Shown here piece after piece: positions 1 through 7,928 of a stretch of 64,000 bases of DNA. Position 1 is the first letter of the stretch. Each line of letters opens with the position of its first letter. The DNA lies in NCBI RefSeq assembly GCF_000219875.1, contig NC_017167.1, forward strand, positions 2,133,572 through 2,197,571, read 5' to 3'. The DNA comes from Alicyclobacillus acidocaldarius subsp. acidocaldarius Tc-4-1 (lineage in GTDB: Bacteria > Bacillota > Bacilli > Alicyclobacillales > Alicyclobacillaceae). A program made the translations under genes and the position numbers. The notes beneath the pieces are model-generated. The model was not told the origin of the DNA, searched no databases, and saw only the letters and a program-made list of their open reading frames with translations.

Positions 1-122
1 GACAGGCCAAACACGGCCTTTTGGAAGCCCACTTTCGTCACCTCGTCGCGGAGAAACCCCGTCAACACCGAGGTGACGAGCGAGGGATTCAACGCAAGCT
101 TTGCCTCAATCTCCGGCCTCAT
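1..122 (-). CDS. nadE: NAD+ synthetase, N-terminal part (runs off the left edge)
   Basis: Only the first 40 codons are inside the window. They read MRPEIEAKLALNPSLV and then end at KAVFGL, which is the stretch just before the SGGIDS ATP-pyrophosphatase loop of bacterial NadE. The enzyme amidates nicotinic acid adenine dinucleotide to NAD+ in the cytoplasm. The ATG overlaps the end of the upstream nitrilase gene by 17 bases, so the two are probably translationally coupled. The SGGxDS loop itself lies outside the window, so the identification rests on the N-terminal sequence and on the neighbouring glutaminase-like gene. Confidence 0.8.
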   Translation of the reverse strand, partial: MRPEIEAKLALNPSLVTSVLTGFLRDEVTKVGFQKAVFGL

Positions 123-987
123 CGGTCGACCTCCTGCGCACAGCCTCCTGCATCTCGGCGAGCACGAGGCGAACGCGCTCGTCGCGCAAGAGGGGCGTCG
201 TGTAGCGCGCCCGCCGCACCATTCGAAAGTCGAGATCGGCCACGACCAACGCGCTCTCGGATGCGGGCCCTTCGGCCACCCACTCCCCATCCGGCCCCAT
301 CACGCCGCTGCCTCCGTAAAAATGGACGCCGTCCTCGTAGCCGACGCGGTTGGCGAAGACAAAAAAGCAGCCACACAGCTGCGCATACACCTGCAGCAAC
401 TGCCGCCAGAAAGCATGCGAACCGAAATCGGAAGCGGCCATGGTGTTGCGCCATGGGCTAGAAGCCGGAACATAGATGATGGACGCGCCCTGCACCGCGA
501 GCAGATAAGGACTTGAAAGGTGCCAGGCATCCTCGCAGATCAAGACGCCAGCTTGTCCTCCCTGCGCGGAAAAGGTGCGGATTCTGTCGCCCGGCGCAAA
601 GTAGCGACGTTCGTCGAACATCCCGTAGGTCGGAAGGTACAGCTTCCGGTGCCGGTGCACGAGGCGGCCGCCGGATGCGTAGGCCGCCGTCACAAAAAAG
701 CGGCAGTCGTCCGCCTCCTCGACGAAAGAGAAGATCACATCCAGTTCCTGGCTCGCCTGAATGAGGCGTTGAATGTCGGGGTGACTCACATGGCGCGCCA
801 CCTCGAGCGTGAGATCCTGCGTCTGATACCCGGTGAGCCCGAGCTCGGGAAACACGAGCACCTGCGCGTTGACTTGTTTGGCCTCGTTCACATATTCGAG
901 ATGCCGGCTCAAATTCGCGGACACGTCGCCCAGTTTGGGCGCAAACTGCGCAATGGCGACGCGGAACGCCGACCAAGCCACGTCCAT
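106..987 (-). CDS. Carbon-nitrogen hydrolase, NadE-type glutaminase subunit
   Basis: A 293-residue nitrilase-superfamily amidase with the full catalytic triad: Glu48 (in VFPELGLTGY), Lys115 (in HRKLYLPTYG) and Cys151 (in LICEDAWH). The stretch KLYLPTYGMFDERRYF closely resembles the glutaminase domain that is normally fused to the N-terminus of glutamine-dependent NAD synthetase. Here the domain is a separate gene overlapping nadE, so I infer that it supplies ammonia from glutamine to NadE. The ATG at 987 follows a GGTGGGGGA ribosome site; the frame stays open upstream but without a better start. An amidase with another substrate is possible, but the context argues against it. Confidence 0.82.
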   Translation of the reverse strand: MDVAWSAFRVAIAQFAPKLGDVSANLSRHLEYVNEAKQVNAQVLVFPELGLTGYQTQDLTLEVARHVSHPDIQRLIQASQELDVIFSFVEEADDCRFFVTAAYASGGRLVHRHRKLYLPTYGMFDERRYFAPGDRIRTFSAQGGQAGVLICEDAWHLSSPYLLAVQGASIIYVPASSPWRNTMAASDFGSHAFWRQLLQVYAQLCGCFFVFANRVGYEDGVHFYGGSGVMGPDGEWVAEGPASESALVVADLDFRMVRRARYTTPLLRDERVRLVLAEMQEAVRRRSTDEAGD

Positions 988-1075
988 TCCCCCACCCGTC
1001 GACTTCGTACCCAAACAGTATACATGGTGCGCCGAGCAAACGGAAGAAAGCGCCTGGCGGCGGTCCGGACGCGTA

Positions 1076-2017
1076 TCAGGCTTCGAGCTCGCGCAACCAG
1101 GCTTCGTGCAGGCGAGCGCGCTCCTCTTCGCGCCTGAGCGCATAGCGAAGCCGCCACATCCGGCTCGCGGATTGACCTCCGCGAAACGCTTCCGCGAGCG
1201 CGCGCAGCGCCATGTCCGGCCACGCACCGAGCCTCACGAGCGACACCAGGTGCTCCTCATGCAGTTCCGCCTCCTGCGCGTAGGCGAGCCAGAGCCGTTG
1301 ATACGAGCGGGAACACAGAGGAACCAGGTATGCGACGTGGCTCACCCACTGAATGGGATCGGCAAACGGATCATCGTAGCCGGCGTGATCGAAGTCGATG
1401 AACATCACAGTCCCGCCTGGACCGACGAGCACGTTGTGGGGCGCGAGATCGCGGTGACAGAAGGCGAGCGGACGCGCTCCCTCCACGTAAGACGCGTACA
1501 CCGCGCGAGCGCGAGCGGCGATGCGGCGGAGCAACTCGGCCATCTCGGCATCGGCCGTCACGGCCTTGAGCCGTTCGAGGAGCTGGAGTTTCGCCCGCCA
1601 TTTGTCTCGCAACGTGGCGGTTTGCAAAGCGCGAAGGACCCCTTGGGTCGGCGCAGCGCGCTGGGCCCGCGCCAGCGCACGCGTGACCGCAAGGCGCTCC
1701 GATTCGTCGCTCGCGTCGACATGCCGGCCTTCGAGCCAAAGCTGGAGATAATACCACGCGCCGCGCCCGTCGGAGACGCGCATTGTCCCGCGCGCCGTCT
1801 CGAGCGGACTGGCGGCGGCAACGCCAAAGCGCGGATAGTGACGGAGGACGTCGGCGAGCGCCCGAAGGCGCTCCTCGCTGTCCTGGGGACGTGCGCGCTT
1901 TAAGATATACCGCGACGTCCCCGCGACAATCCCCCAGACCGTGCGCTTATGCACGATAGCCTCCGCTTCGATGCCGTACGCGCGGCGGACGAGGTCGGCC
2001 ATTTCGCCGGCATCCAT
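1076..2017 (-). CDS. CotS/YutH-like spore coat kinase-fold protein
   Basis: A 313-residue protein of the aminoglycoside-phosphotransferase/choline-kinase fold. The catalytic loop reads FCHRDLAPHNVLV and the metal-binding motif reads FIDFDHAGYDDP, so the active site looks intact. This fold in spore formers includes CotS, CotI and YutH, which are coat-associated kinase-like proteins. The ATG shares one base with the stop of the upstream LysM gene (TGATGG), and yunB lies just beyond, so it probably belongs to a sporulation gene cluster. The substrate is unknown; a small-molecule kinase is the alternative. Confidence 0.7.
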   Translation of the reverse strand: MDAGEMADLVRRAYGIEAEAIVHKRTVWGIVAGTSRYILKRARPQDSEERLRALADVLRHYPRFGVAAASPLETARGTMRVSDGRGAWYYLQLWLEGRHVDASDESERLAVTRALARAQRAAPTQGVLRALQTATLRDKWRAKLQLLERLKAVTADAEMAELLRRIAARARAVYASYVEGARPLAFCHRDLAPHNVLVGPGGTVMFIDFDHAGYDDPFADPIQWVSHVAYLVPLCSRSYQRLWLAYAQEAELHEEHLVSLVRLGAWPDMALRALAEAFRGGQSASRMWRLRYALRREEERARLHEAWLRELEA

Positions 2018-2792
2018 CACGCATCGTTCCCTACGCGCACGACAAACGGCTTGGACCAACCCTCTTCGTCGGTCTCCGGCAGCATCGACTCCGCCCACCT
2101 GTACAGCTGATGCATATGCGGGCCTCCGTCGCCTTCGGGACCAGGCAGCGTTTGTTCCGCTATCTCGCCCACAGGCCCACCATTCTCGTACGCCGACGCT
2201 TCTGCGTCAGGCGCGTTCCACGGCTCAACCCCTTCATCGGGCATCACTTCGGGCGGCTGCTGCAAGTGCCCCTGATGGCCCTGACCGCCGAGGAACACGT
2301 CGGGCGAACCTTCCGTGAGCGCCCCTTGAGATGGCGCAGCCCCAACGCCAGGAGCGGGCATCCAGGCGCCTGGAGACAGTTCGGGTGCCTCCGCAGGCAT
2401 TTGCGGCTCGCTGCCGAGCGGCACATAGACGACAAGCCCGGGTGTCAGCTCGCGGGAAGCGAGCGCAGGATTCAGGTGCTCGAGGTCCTCCACGGTGACG
2501 TTGTAGCGATCCGCAATGCTGGCCCAGGTCTCACCAGGCTGCACCGCATGCGGCCACACGTAGCCGAAATAAGGTTTTGTGACCACCTTGCTCGACTTCG
2601 GCTGCGCTTTTTCGCCTTCGGCTTGGACGAGGTTCCTTTGCCTAGTTCAGGAATGATGATGGTCATGCCTGGCGTAATGTCGTTGGCGTTCTTGATCTGC
2701 GGATTCGCGGCGAGAATGAGCGGCAGGCGCACGCCTGTCTTGCGGCTGATTTGGTACAGCGACTCCCCTGGTTTGACGACATACTTTTTCAT
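2017..2792 (-). CDS. SafA-like LysM spore morphogenesis protein, apparent frameshift
   Basis: The ATG at 2792, behind an AGGAGG site, starts a LysM domain (KYVVKPGESLYQISRKTG) that binds glycan strands. A second LysM (HAVQPGETWASIADRYNVT) and an acidic, Pro/Gly-rich tail to the stop at 2017 lie in the -1 frame. The frames meet at a run of five A residues (plus-strand positions 2608-2612), where one extra base would fuse them into about 258 residues. Left as is, the first frame ends at 2472 with unrelated sequence. Options are a real indel, a sequencing error, or -1 slippage at G AAA AAG. The double LysM arrangement resembles SafA and related spore coat proteins. Confidence 0.72.
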
Positions 2793-2846
2793 CCTGGCTC
2801 CAACCTCCTAGGCTTTCGCGGAAGCTAGAGCAGTATATGCGCAAGC

Positions 2847-3554
2847 CTACGAGGTGGCACTGGTTCCGCCGGGAAAGACGACATTCGGCACAGGACCGCT
2901 CATGACGATGTACACGACGGGCGATCTCGCCGTCACATGCACGGGCGATCGGACGAGCGGGGTGATCGTCATGACGTCGGCAGTGAGGTCAAGGTAGACG
3001 ATGTGCACCACTTGATTCACGCCTTTCGAGGCCACGTCCGCGTCGAGGCGCGCATGAACAGCTCCGACGAGGGAAAAAGACACTGGGACCGTGGCGGTGT
3101 AGCCCGCAAGGATAGACCCCGAAAGCGCCTGGAGAACGGGGAGCGTGAGGGTCTGTCTGCGAAGCGTCTCGAGGCGGGTTTCGCTTGCGTGGATGGCTTC
3201 ACTCTGAAGCTTGGCGAGCTTCGCCATGTTCAACGTGACGATGGAAAACGCCTGGCCGTTTACGCCGCGTTCCATGCGGATGCTGACCAAATCTTTCCCA
3301 TCTGGGTAGGATGAGAGCACCTCTCCCATGGCCTGGTTCAGCGCTTCGGTGGCGACGCGCGTGGCGAGCGACGCCGATGCGGTGCGCACCATAGGCGCGA
3401 GCCTCCACTCCAGCCAAAACACCAAAAGACCGATGGCCGTAAAGCTCACGAGAGCAAAGCCGAACCATCTGCGCGCTGGCTGGCGCCGTCCCAGGGCGCG
3501 CACCGCTGGGGTCCGTCCGGTTCGCCCAGGGCGCGGCACAAACCATCTCGGCAC
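2847..3554 (-). CDS. yunB: Sporulation protein YunB
   Basis: A 235-residue protein with an arginine-rich N-terminus, one membrane segment (FGFALVSFTAIGLLVFWLEW) and a long extracytoplasmic part containing ATRVATEALNQAM and VSIRMERGVNGQAFSIVTLN, as in YunB. B. subtilis YunB is made in the mother cell under sigma-E and is needed for normal spore formation. I chose the GTG at 3554 because GAGGGGGTGA lies five bases upstream; an ATG at 3575 has no ribosome site. It lies between tyrS and the LysM/kinase spore genes on the same strand. Confidence 0.82.
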   Translation of the reverse strand: MPRWFVPRPGRTGRTPAVRALGRRQPARRWFGFALVSFTAIGLLVFWLEWRLAPMVRTASASLATRVATEALNQAMGEVLSSYPDGKDLVSIRMERGVNGQAFSIVTLNMAKLAKLQSEAIHASETRLETLRRQTLTLPVLQALSGSILAGYTATVPVSFSLVGAVHARLDADVASKGVNQVVHIVYLDLTADVMTITPLVRSPVHVTARSPVVYIVMSGPVPNVVFPGGTSATS

Positions 3555-3620
3555 CGCCCTCACCCCCTCGTCCATACGTACGCGGGTGTGAGGCGGCGAA
3601 TGCCTCGCGATGCCGATATC

Positions 3621-4862
3621 TCATCCTTTCGTACGCAGTCGAACAAACTGCCGCTTGCCTCGCTGAAGGACGTCACCGTCCTGTGGGCAGTACTGCATAT
3701 CCGTGTCGGTCACTTTCGTCCCATTGATTCGAACGGCGCCCTCCTGAATGGCGCGGCGAGCGTCGCTGTTCGACTGGGCAAAGCCGAGGTCCACCAGCCA
3801 CTTGACAATCCATTGCGCCTCGCCGGTTACCCGCCGCTCGGGCATGTCCTCCGGCAGACCACCTTTTTGGAAGACGGTGCGCCAGTGTTCCACGGCTTCC
3901 CGCCGCGCCTCTGGCCCAAGAAATCGCTCGACGAGCTCTTCGGCGAGCTGCATTTTGGCGTCGCGCGGGTTCATCCGCCCGGCCTCGACCTCCCTGCGCA
4001 TCGCCTCAATCTCATCCTGCGGCCGAAGCGATAGCAGCTCATAGTATTTAAACAACAAGCTGTCCGGCACGGACATCAGCTTGCCGAACATGTTGTTGGG
4101 CTCCTCATTCAAGCCAATGTAGTTGCCGAGGCTCTTCGACATCTTGTGGACGCCGTCTAACCCCTCCAATAGGGGCAACATCACCGCCACCTGCATGGGC
4201 TGGCCAAATTCGCGCTGAAGGTGGCGACCCATGAGCAGGTTGAACTTCTGATCCGTTCCGCCCAGTTCCACGTCCGCGCGCAGGTGAACCGAGTCGTACG
4301 CCTGCATGAGGGGATAGAATTCATGGACGTGAATGGGACGATTGTCCTGGAATCGCTTTTGAAAATCCTCTCGCTCGAGCATGCGGGCCACGGTGATGGT
4401 CGACGCGAGGCGAATGACCTGCGCGAAATCGAGCGGCGCGAGCCAATCTCCGTTGTACACGACCTGCGTCTTCGCCGGATCGAGGACCTTGTACAACTGT
4501 TCCACGTACGTCTTCGCGTTCTCGGCCACTTCTTCCGCCGAAAGTTGCTTGCGTGTCTCGGCCTTGTCGGTGGGATCCCCAATCTGGCCCGTGAAGCTGC
4601 CAATCACGAGGAACACCTGATGACCAAGGTCCTGAAACTGGCGCAACTTGTGCAGCACCACGGTGTGCCCCAGATGAATGTCGGACGATGTCGGATCGAT
4701 GCCAAGCTTCACGCGCAGCGGTCTTCCGGTCCGCACGGATTCCCGCAGCTTCTGCACCAATTCGTCCTCCGGGACGATCTCGGCCGTCCCGCGCCGAATG
4801 ATAGCCAGTTGGCGTGCCACTTCCGCCTCCTGGTCCGGAGTCAACACGGTCTCCACTGCCAC
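3621..4862 (-). CDS. tyrS: Tyrosyl-tRNA synthetase
   Basis: A 413-residue class I synthetase that charges tRNA-Tyr. The ATP-binding HIGH-type motif appears as DIHLGHTVVLHKL and the KMSKS loop as HKMSKSLGNYIG. A C-terminal S4-like RNA-binding domain (AQSNSDARRAIQEGAVRINGTKV) ends the protein. The GTG at 4862 is preceded by AGGAGG with a 10-base spacer. The frame stays open upstream to about 5108, but that part has no homology and contains the promoter. Unlike thrS in this window, no T-box sequence is visible in the leader. Confidence 0.97.
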   Translation of the reverse strand: MAVETVLTPDQEAEVARQLAIIRRGTAEIVPEDELVQKLRESVRTGRPLRVKLGIDPTSSDIHLGHTVVLHKLRQFQDLGHQVFLVIGSFTGQIGDPTDKAETRKQLSAEEVAENAKTYVEQLYKVLDPAKTQVVYNGDWLAPLDFAQVIRLASTITVARMLEREDFQKRFQDNRPIHVHEFYPLMQAYDSVHLRADVELGGTDQKFNLLMGRHLQREFGQPMQVAVMLPLLEGLDGVHKMSKSLGNYIGLNEEPNNMFGKLMSVPDSLLFKYYELLSLRPQDEIEAMRREVEAGRMNPRDAKMQLAEELVERFLGPEARREAVEHWRTVFQKGGLPEDMPERRVTGEAQWIVKWLVDLGFAQSNSDARRAIQEGAVRINGTKVTDTDMQYCPQDGDVLQRGKRQFVRLRTKG

Positions 4863-4938
4863 CTGATTCGCTCCTCCTGCGTCCGTTCGATAGAGTGTCC
4901 CATCCTCGGCGCCTGAAGCGCCAAGACTCGGTGTCCCC

Positions 4939-4967
4939 ACAATAGCATATCGCCGCCTGTTTTTCAC
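4939..4967 (-). promoter_or_regulatory. Putative sigma-A promoter of tyrS
   Basis: GTGAAA (-35, 4962-4967) and TATTGT (-10, 4939-4944) are separated by 17 bases, and a TG one base upstream of the -10 makes it an extended -10. The predicted start lies about 70 bases before the tyrS GTG. A small hairpin (GGCGCTTCAGGCGCC) sits in the leader. Confidence 0.5.
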
Positions 4968-5071
4968 CGGCCGGAGCGCCCCTGAGACCTGGTATGGTCC
5001 GCTTCGCTGCGCACATGCTAACGATACATAGACGCGGCCAGAGCGCCGTTCCCGGCGCGAACGACCGAGCA

Positions 5072-5100
5072 TCATGTCTAAATTTGTCGTGTGATATAAT
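5072..5100 (+). promoter_or_regulatory. Extended -10 promoter of the penicillin-binding protein gene
   Basis: TGATATAAT at 5092-5100 is a perfect extended -10 element. The -35 region 17 bases upstream (TCATGT) is poor, which fits an extended -10 promoter. Transcription would start near 5107, giving a leader of only about 12 bases before the ribosome site. Confidence 0.55.
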
Positions 5101-5119
5101 CGTGCCACAAAGGAGGGCG

Positions 5120-7915
5120 ATGGGTGTGCACGGCAAAAATCGCCGTCCTACGGACCGCGCCGAAAAGCCACCAGCGCAAGCGCGCTCCAAGCGCAGACAT
5201 CCGGTTGTGCGCCACACGGTAAGGGCTGTCATGCTCGCCGTCGGCAGCGCGTGCGGCTTCGGTGTGGCCTTCGGCGTCGGGTACGTGGCGTCCATGCTTC
5301 GCGGACTGCCGAAAGTGAGCGCCGCGACGTTTACCAACAACAGCGCAGGTTCGGTGGTGTACGACGACGAGGGGCGCGTCATTGGCCAGTTTGCCGGCGA
5401 CGGCGACCGCCAGCCCATCGCGTCCCTCCATCAAGTTTCGCCCTACCTCGTGCAGGCCTTTGTCGCTGCCGAGGACAAGACATTTTTCACTAATATAGGC
5501 GTAAATCCCCTGGCCATGGGACGCGCCTTCCTTCAGGATCTGCTTGGTCACCGCATCGAGTCGGGCGCGAGCACCATCACGCAACAAACCGTCAAGCTCG
5601 CGGTTTTCCCGGAGCAGGAGCGGACCCTAAAGCGAAAAATTCAGGAAATCGCGCTGGCACTTGAAGTTTCCCACGTCCTCAGCAAAGACGAGATCCTGAC
5701 AGACTACATGAATTGGGTCTACATGGGGCGCATGGGCACCGATACGGTGTACGGGGTCAAGCGCGCATCCGAGATCCTGTTCGGCAAGGAGCCAGATCAG
5801 CTCACCCTAGCGCAGGCCGCCCTGCTCGCGGCTTTGCCCAACAACCCGTCCTACTTCTCGCCCTACCAGTTCCCACAGCACGCGCTGATGCGGCAGCACT
5901 ACATCCTGGACCAAATGTTGGCCAATCACATGATCTCCAAAGCGGAGTATGACGCGGCGTATCGAGAGAACGTGCTGAAAACGCTCAAGCCTCCGCCGAT
6001 GAGCGGCCTTCCGGCGCATCCGTACCTGCTCCTGGACGAGATCAAGCCGCTCGTGATCCAGGATCTTGTGCGCGCAGGCATTTACGACAACGCCCAGGAG
6101 GCGGAGTCGGCGCTTCCAGTGGCGGGGCTCAAGATCTACACGACCATCGATTTGCCGATGCAGGAGGACGTCGAGCGCGTTCTGAGCAACAACCAGCTCT
6201 TCGCGGGCACGGACAAGACTTATCGGCTGCCAAACGGCAAGACCGCTACGGACCTGTACGAGGCGGGCTTTGCCATCGTGGACAATCACACTGGCGCGAT
6301 TCTCGCGGTGGGCGGCGGACGCGATTATCTCCGCGACGCCATCGATCACGCCGATCTTCCACGGCAGCCGGGATCGTCCATCAAACCGCTTCTCGACTAC
6401 GGCCCGGCCATCGATACTGGGCTTATCACAGCCGCGTCCGAAATGTACGACGCACCCACACGCTTTCCCGGCGCAGCCGGTCAGCCGCCGTACGAGCCCC
6501 ACGACGACGAACCCGGCTTCGCAGGGCTCATGACGGCGCGCGTGGCGCTGTACGAGTCGAGGAACGTGCCGGCCATCGACGTGCTCTCTGTGCTCACACC
6601 GCAGGTGGGATTCTCCTATCTCAGCAAGATGGGCCTCGGCCCAAGAGCTACCACCTGGCTCGGCCAGCCCACGGTCGTCGCCGACGACGAGCATCACCTA
6701 GCCGCGGCCATCGGCGGACTGGACAACGGCGTGACCGTCCTGCAGATGACGAGCGCGTACTCGACGTTCGCAAATCAAGGCGTGTGGCATCAGAGTTATC
6801 TGATTCGGCAGATCACGGACGGATCGGGCCGTGTCCTGTACCAGGTGGATCCGGCCACGCATCAGGTGTTCACGCCGCAGACGGCGTACATCCTCACGAA
6901 CATGCTGCACGACGTCGTGTACCATCCCGGAGGCACCGCGACGGCCATCGGCGCGCGCTTCCCGGGCCAGTTCATCTCCGGCAAGACGGGCACCACCGAT
7001 TCCTTGGGAGACGGCTGGTTCATCGGTTACACGCAGGATTACACAGCGGGCATCTGGATGGGATACAACAACCACGAGCCCATCGATCCGGCCAATTACA
7101 ACCTGAAGTTCACGCTCTGGAGCGAAATCATGGCGCCCATCCTCGCGGCCCATCCAGCTAGAAAACCGTGGCCCGTTCCGCCAGGCATCGTCTTCCGCAC
7201 CGTGTCGTCGACCAGCGGCCTCCTGCCGACCCCGCTGTCGAGAGCCTTCGGCGGCACAGAGACGGATCCCTTCGTGCAAGGGACCGAGCCCACGTCATAC
7301 GACGATGTCGCGGTGGAAGCCAAGTACACCGTGGTGGGCGGAAAAAAGGTGCTGGCGACCACGCGCACGCCGGTCGCGGATGTCGAGGTGGGTACGTTCA
7401 TGAAGCTGCCCACGTCCCGAATCGTGGACTGGGCGCATAAAATCCCAAATGGCGTGACCGCGGATACGCCCTATCTCCTCCCATCAGCGCTCGATCCGCG
7501 GGGCGGCACGCCGCTCGACGCCGGCACGGCGCCGGACATGTTCAGCCCTTCCCAACTCCAGCCTCCCACGGGCCTATTCGGGTACTTCGACGGCGCGGAG
7601 GTATGGCTCGGCTGGAACAGCGTTCCCGGCGCGACCCAGTATGCCATCTACCGCTCGACGGGCGTGGACAAGCCGTACCAGAAGATTGGCACGAGCGCGT
7701 CGACGAGCTTCGAGGATTCGACGCCGCCTCAAGGCGCGTCGGTGGTGTATTACGAGGTCATCGCCGAGTCCAATCTGTCCCTGTCTCCTCCGTCTCGGGC
7801 CATCGCAGTTTTTCTCCTGCCGCCGGGCGAGATGGGCGGGAATCAGAGCGCCAACGACCCTGGTGCAGCCCGTGGATCGAACCCGCCCGACACAGGGTCC
7901 AACGAGTTGCCGTGA
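5120..7915 (+). CDS. Class A penicillin-binding protein (transglycosylase/transpeptidase)
   Basis: A bifunctional peptidoglycan synthase of about 931 residues. After a basic cytoplasmic tail and a membrane anchor (HTVRAVMLAVGSACGFGVAF) come the GT51 glycosyltransferase (AAEDKTFFTNIGVN, GASTITQQTVKL) and the transpeptidase, with nucleophile motif GSSIKP, SRN as the second motif and SGKTGTT as the third. The last ~110 residues form a fibronectin type III-like module (PPTGLFGYFDGAEVWLGWN) and a Gly/Asn-rich tail. An AGGAGGG site precedes ATG 5120 closely; GTG 5126 has better spacing and may be the true start. Its stop lies 13 bases from the convergent mutS2 stop, with no obvious terminator between. 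Confidence 0.95.
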   Translation: MGVHGKNRRPTDRAEKPPAQARSKRRHPVVRHTVRAVMLAVGSACGFGVAFGVGYVASMLRGLPKVSAATFTNNSAGSVVYDDEGRVIGQFAGDGDRQPIASLHQVSPYLVQAFVAAEDKTFFTNIGVNPLAMGRAFLQDLLGHRIESGASTITQQTVKLAVFPEQERTLKRKIQEIALALEVSHVLSKDEILTDYMNWVYMGRMGTDTVYGVKRASEILFGKEPDQLTLAQAALLAALPNNPSYFSPYQFPQHALMRQHYILDQMLANHMISKAEYDAAYRENVLKTLKPPPMSGLPAHPYLLLDEIKPLVIQDLVRAGIYDNAQEAESALPVAGLKIYTTIDLPMQEDVERVLSNNQLFAGTDKTYRLPNGKTATDLYEAGFAIVDNHTGAILAVGGGRDYLRDAIDHADLPRQPGSSIKPLLDYGPAIDTGLITAASEMYDAPTRFPGAAGQPPYEPHDDEPGFAGLMTARVALYESRNVPAIDVLSVLTPQVGFSYLSKMGLGPRATTWLGQPTVVADDEHHLAAAIGGLDNGVTVLQMTSAYSTFANQGVWHQSYLIRQITDGSGRVLYQVDPATHQVFTPQTAYILTNMLHDVVYHPGGTATAIGARFPGQFISGKTGTTDSLGDGWFIGYTQDYTAGIWMGYNNHEPIDPANYNLKFTLWSEIMAPILAAHPARKPWPVPPGIVFRTVSSTSGLLPTPLSRAFGGTETDPFVQGTEPTSYDDVAVEAKYTVVGGKKVLATTRTPVADVEVGTFMKLPTSRIVDWAHKIPNGVTADTPYLLPSALDPRGGTPLDAGTAPDMFSPSQLQPPTGLFGYFDGAEVWLGWNSVPGATQYAIYRSTGVDKPYQKIGTSASTSFEDSTPPQGASVVYYEVIAESNLSLSPPSRAIAVFLLPPGEMGGNQSANDPGAARGSNPPDTGSNELP

Positions 7916-7928
7916 TGCGGTACGCCCG

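Noticed and set aside
4863-5108. A possible N-terminal extension of TyrS or a T-box leader for tyrS
   Set aside because: The extension contains the promoter and has no homology; no GGGTGG-ACCGCG-type T-box sequence is present.
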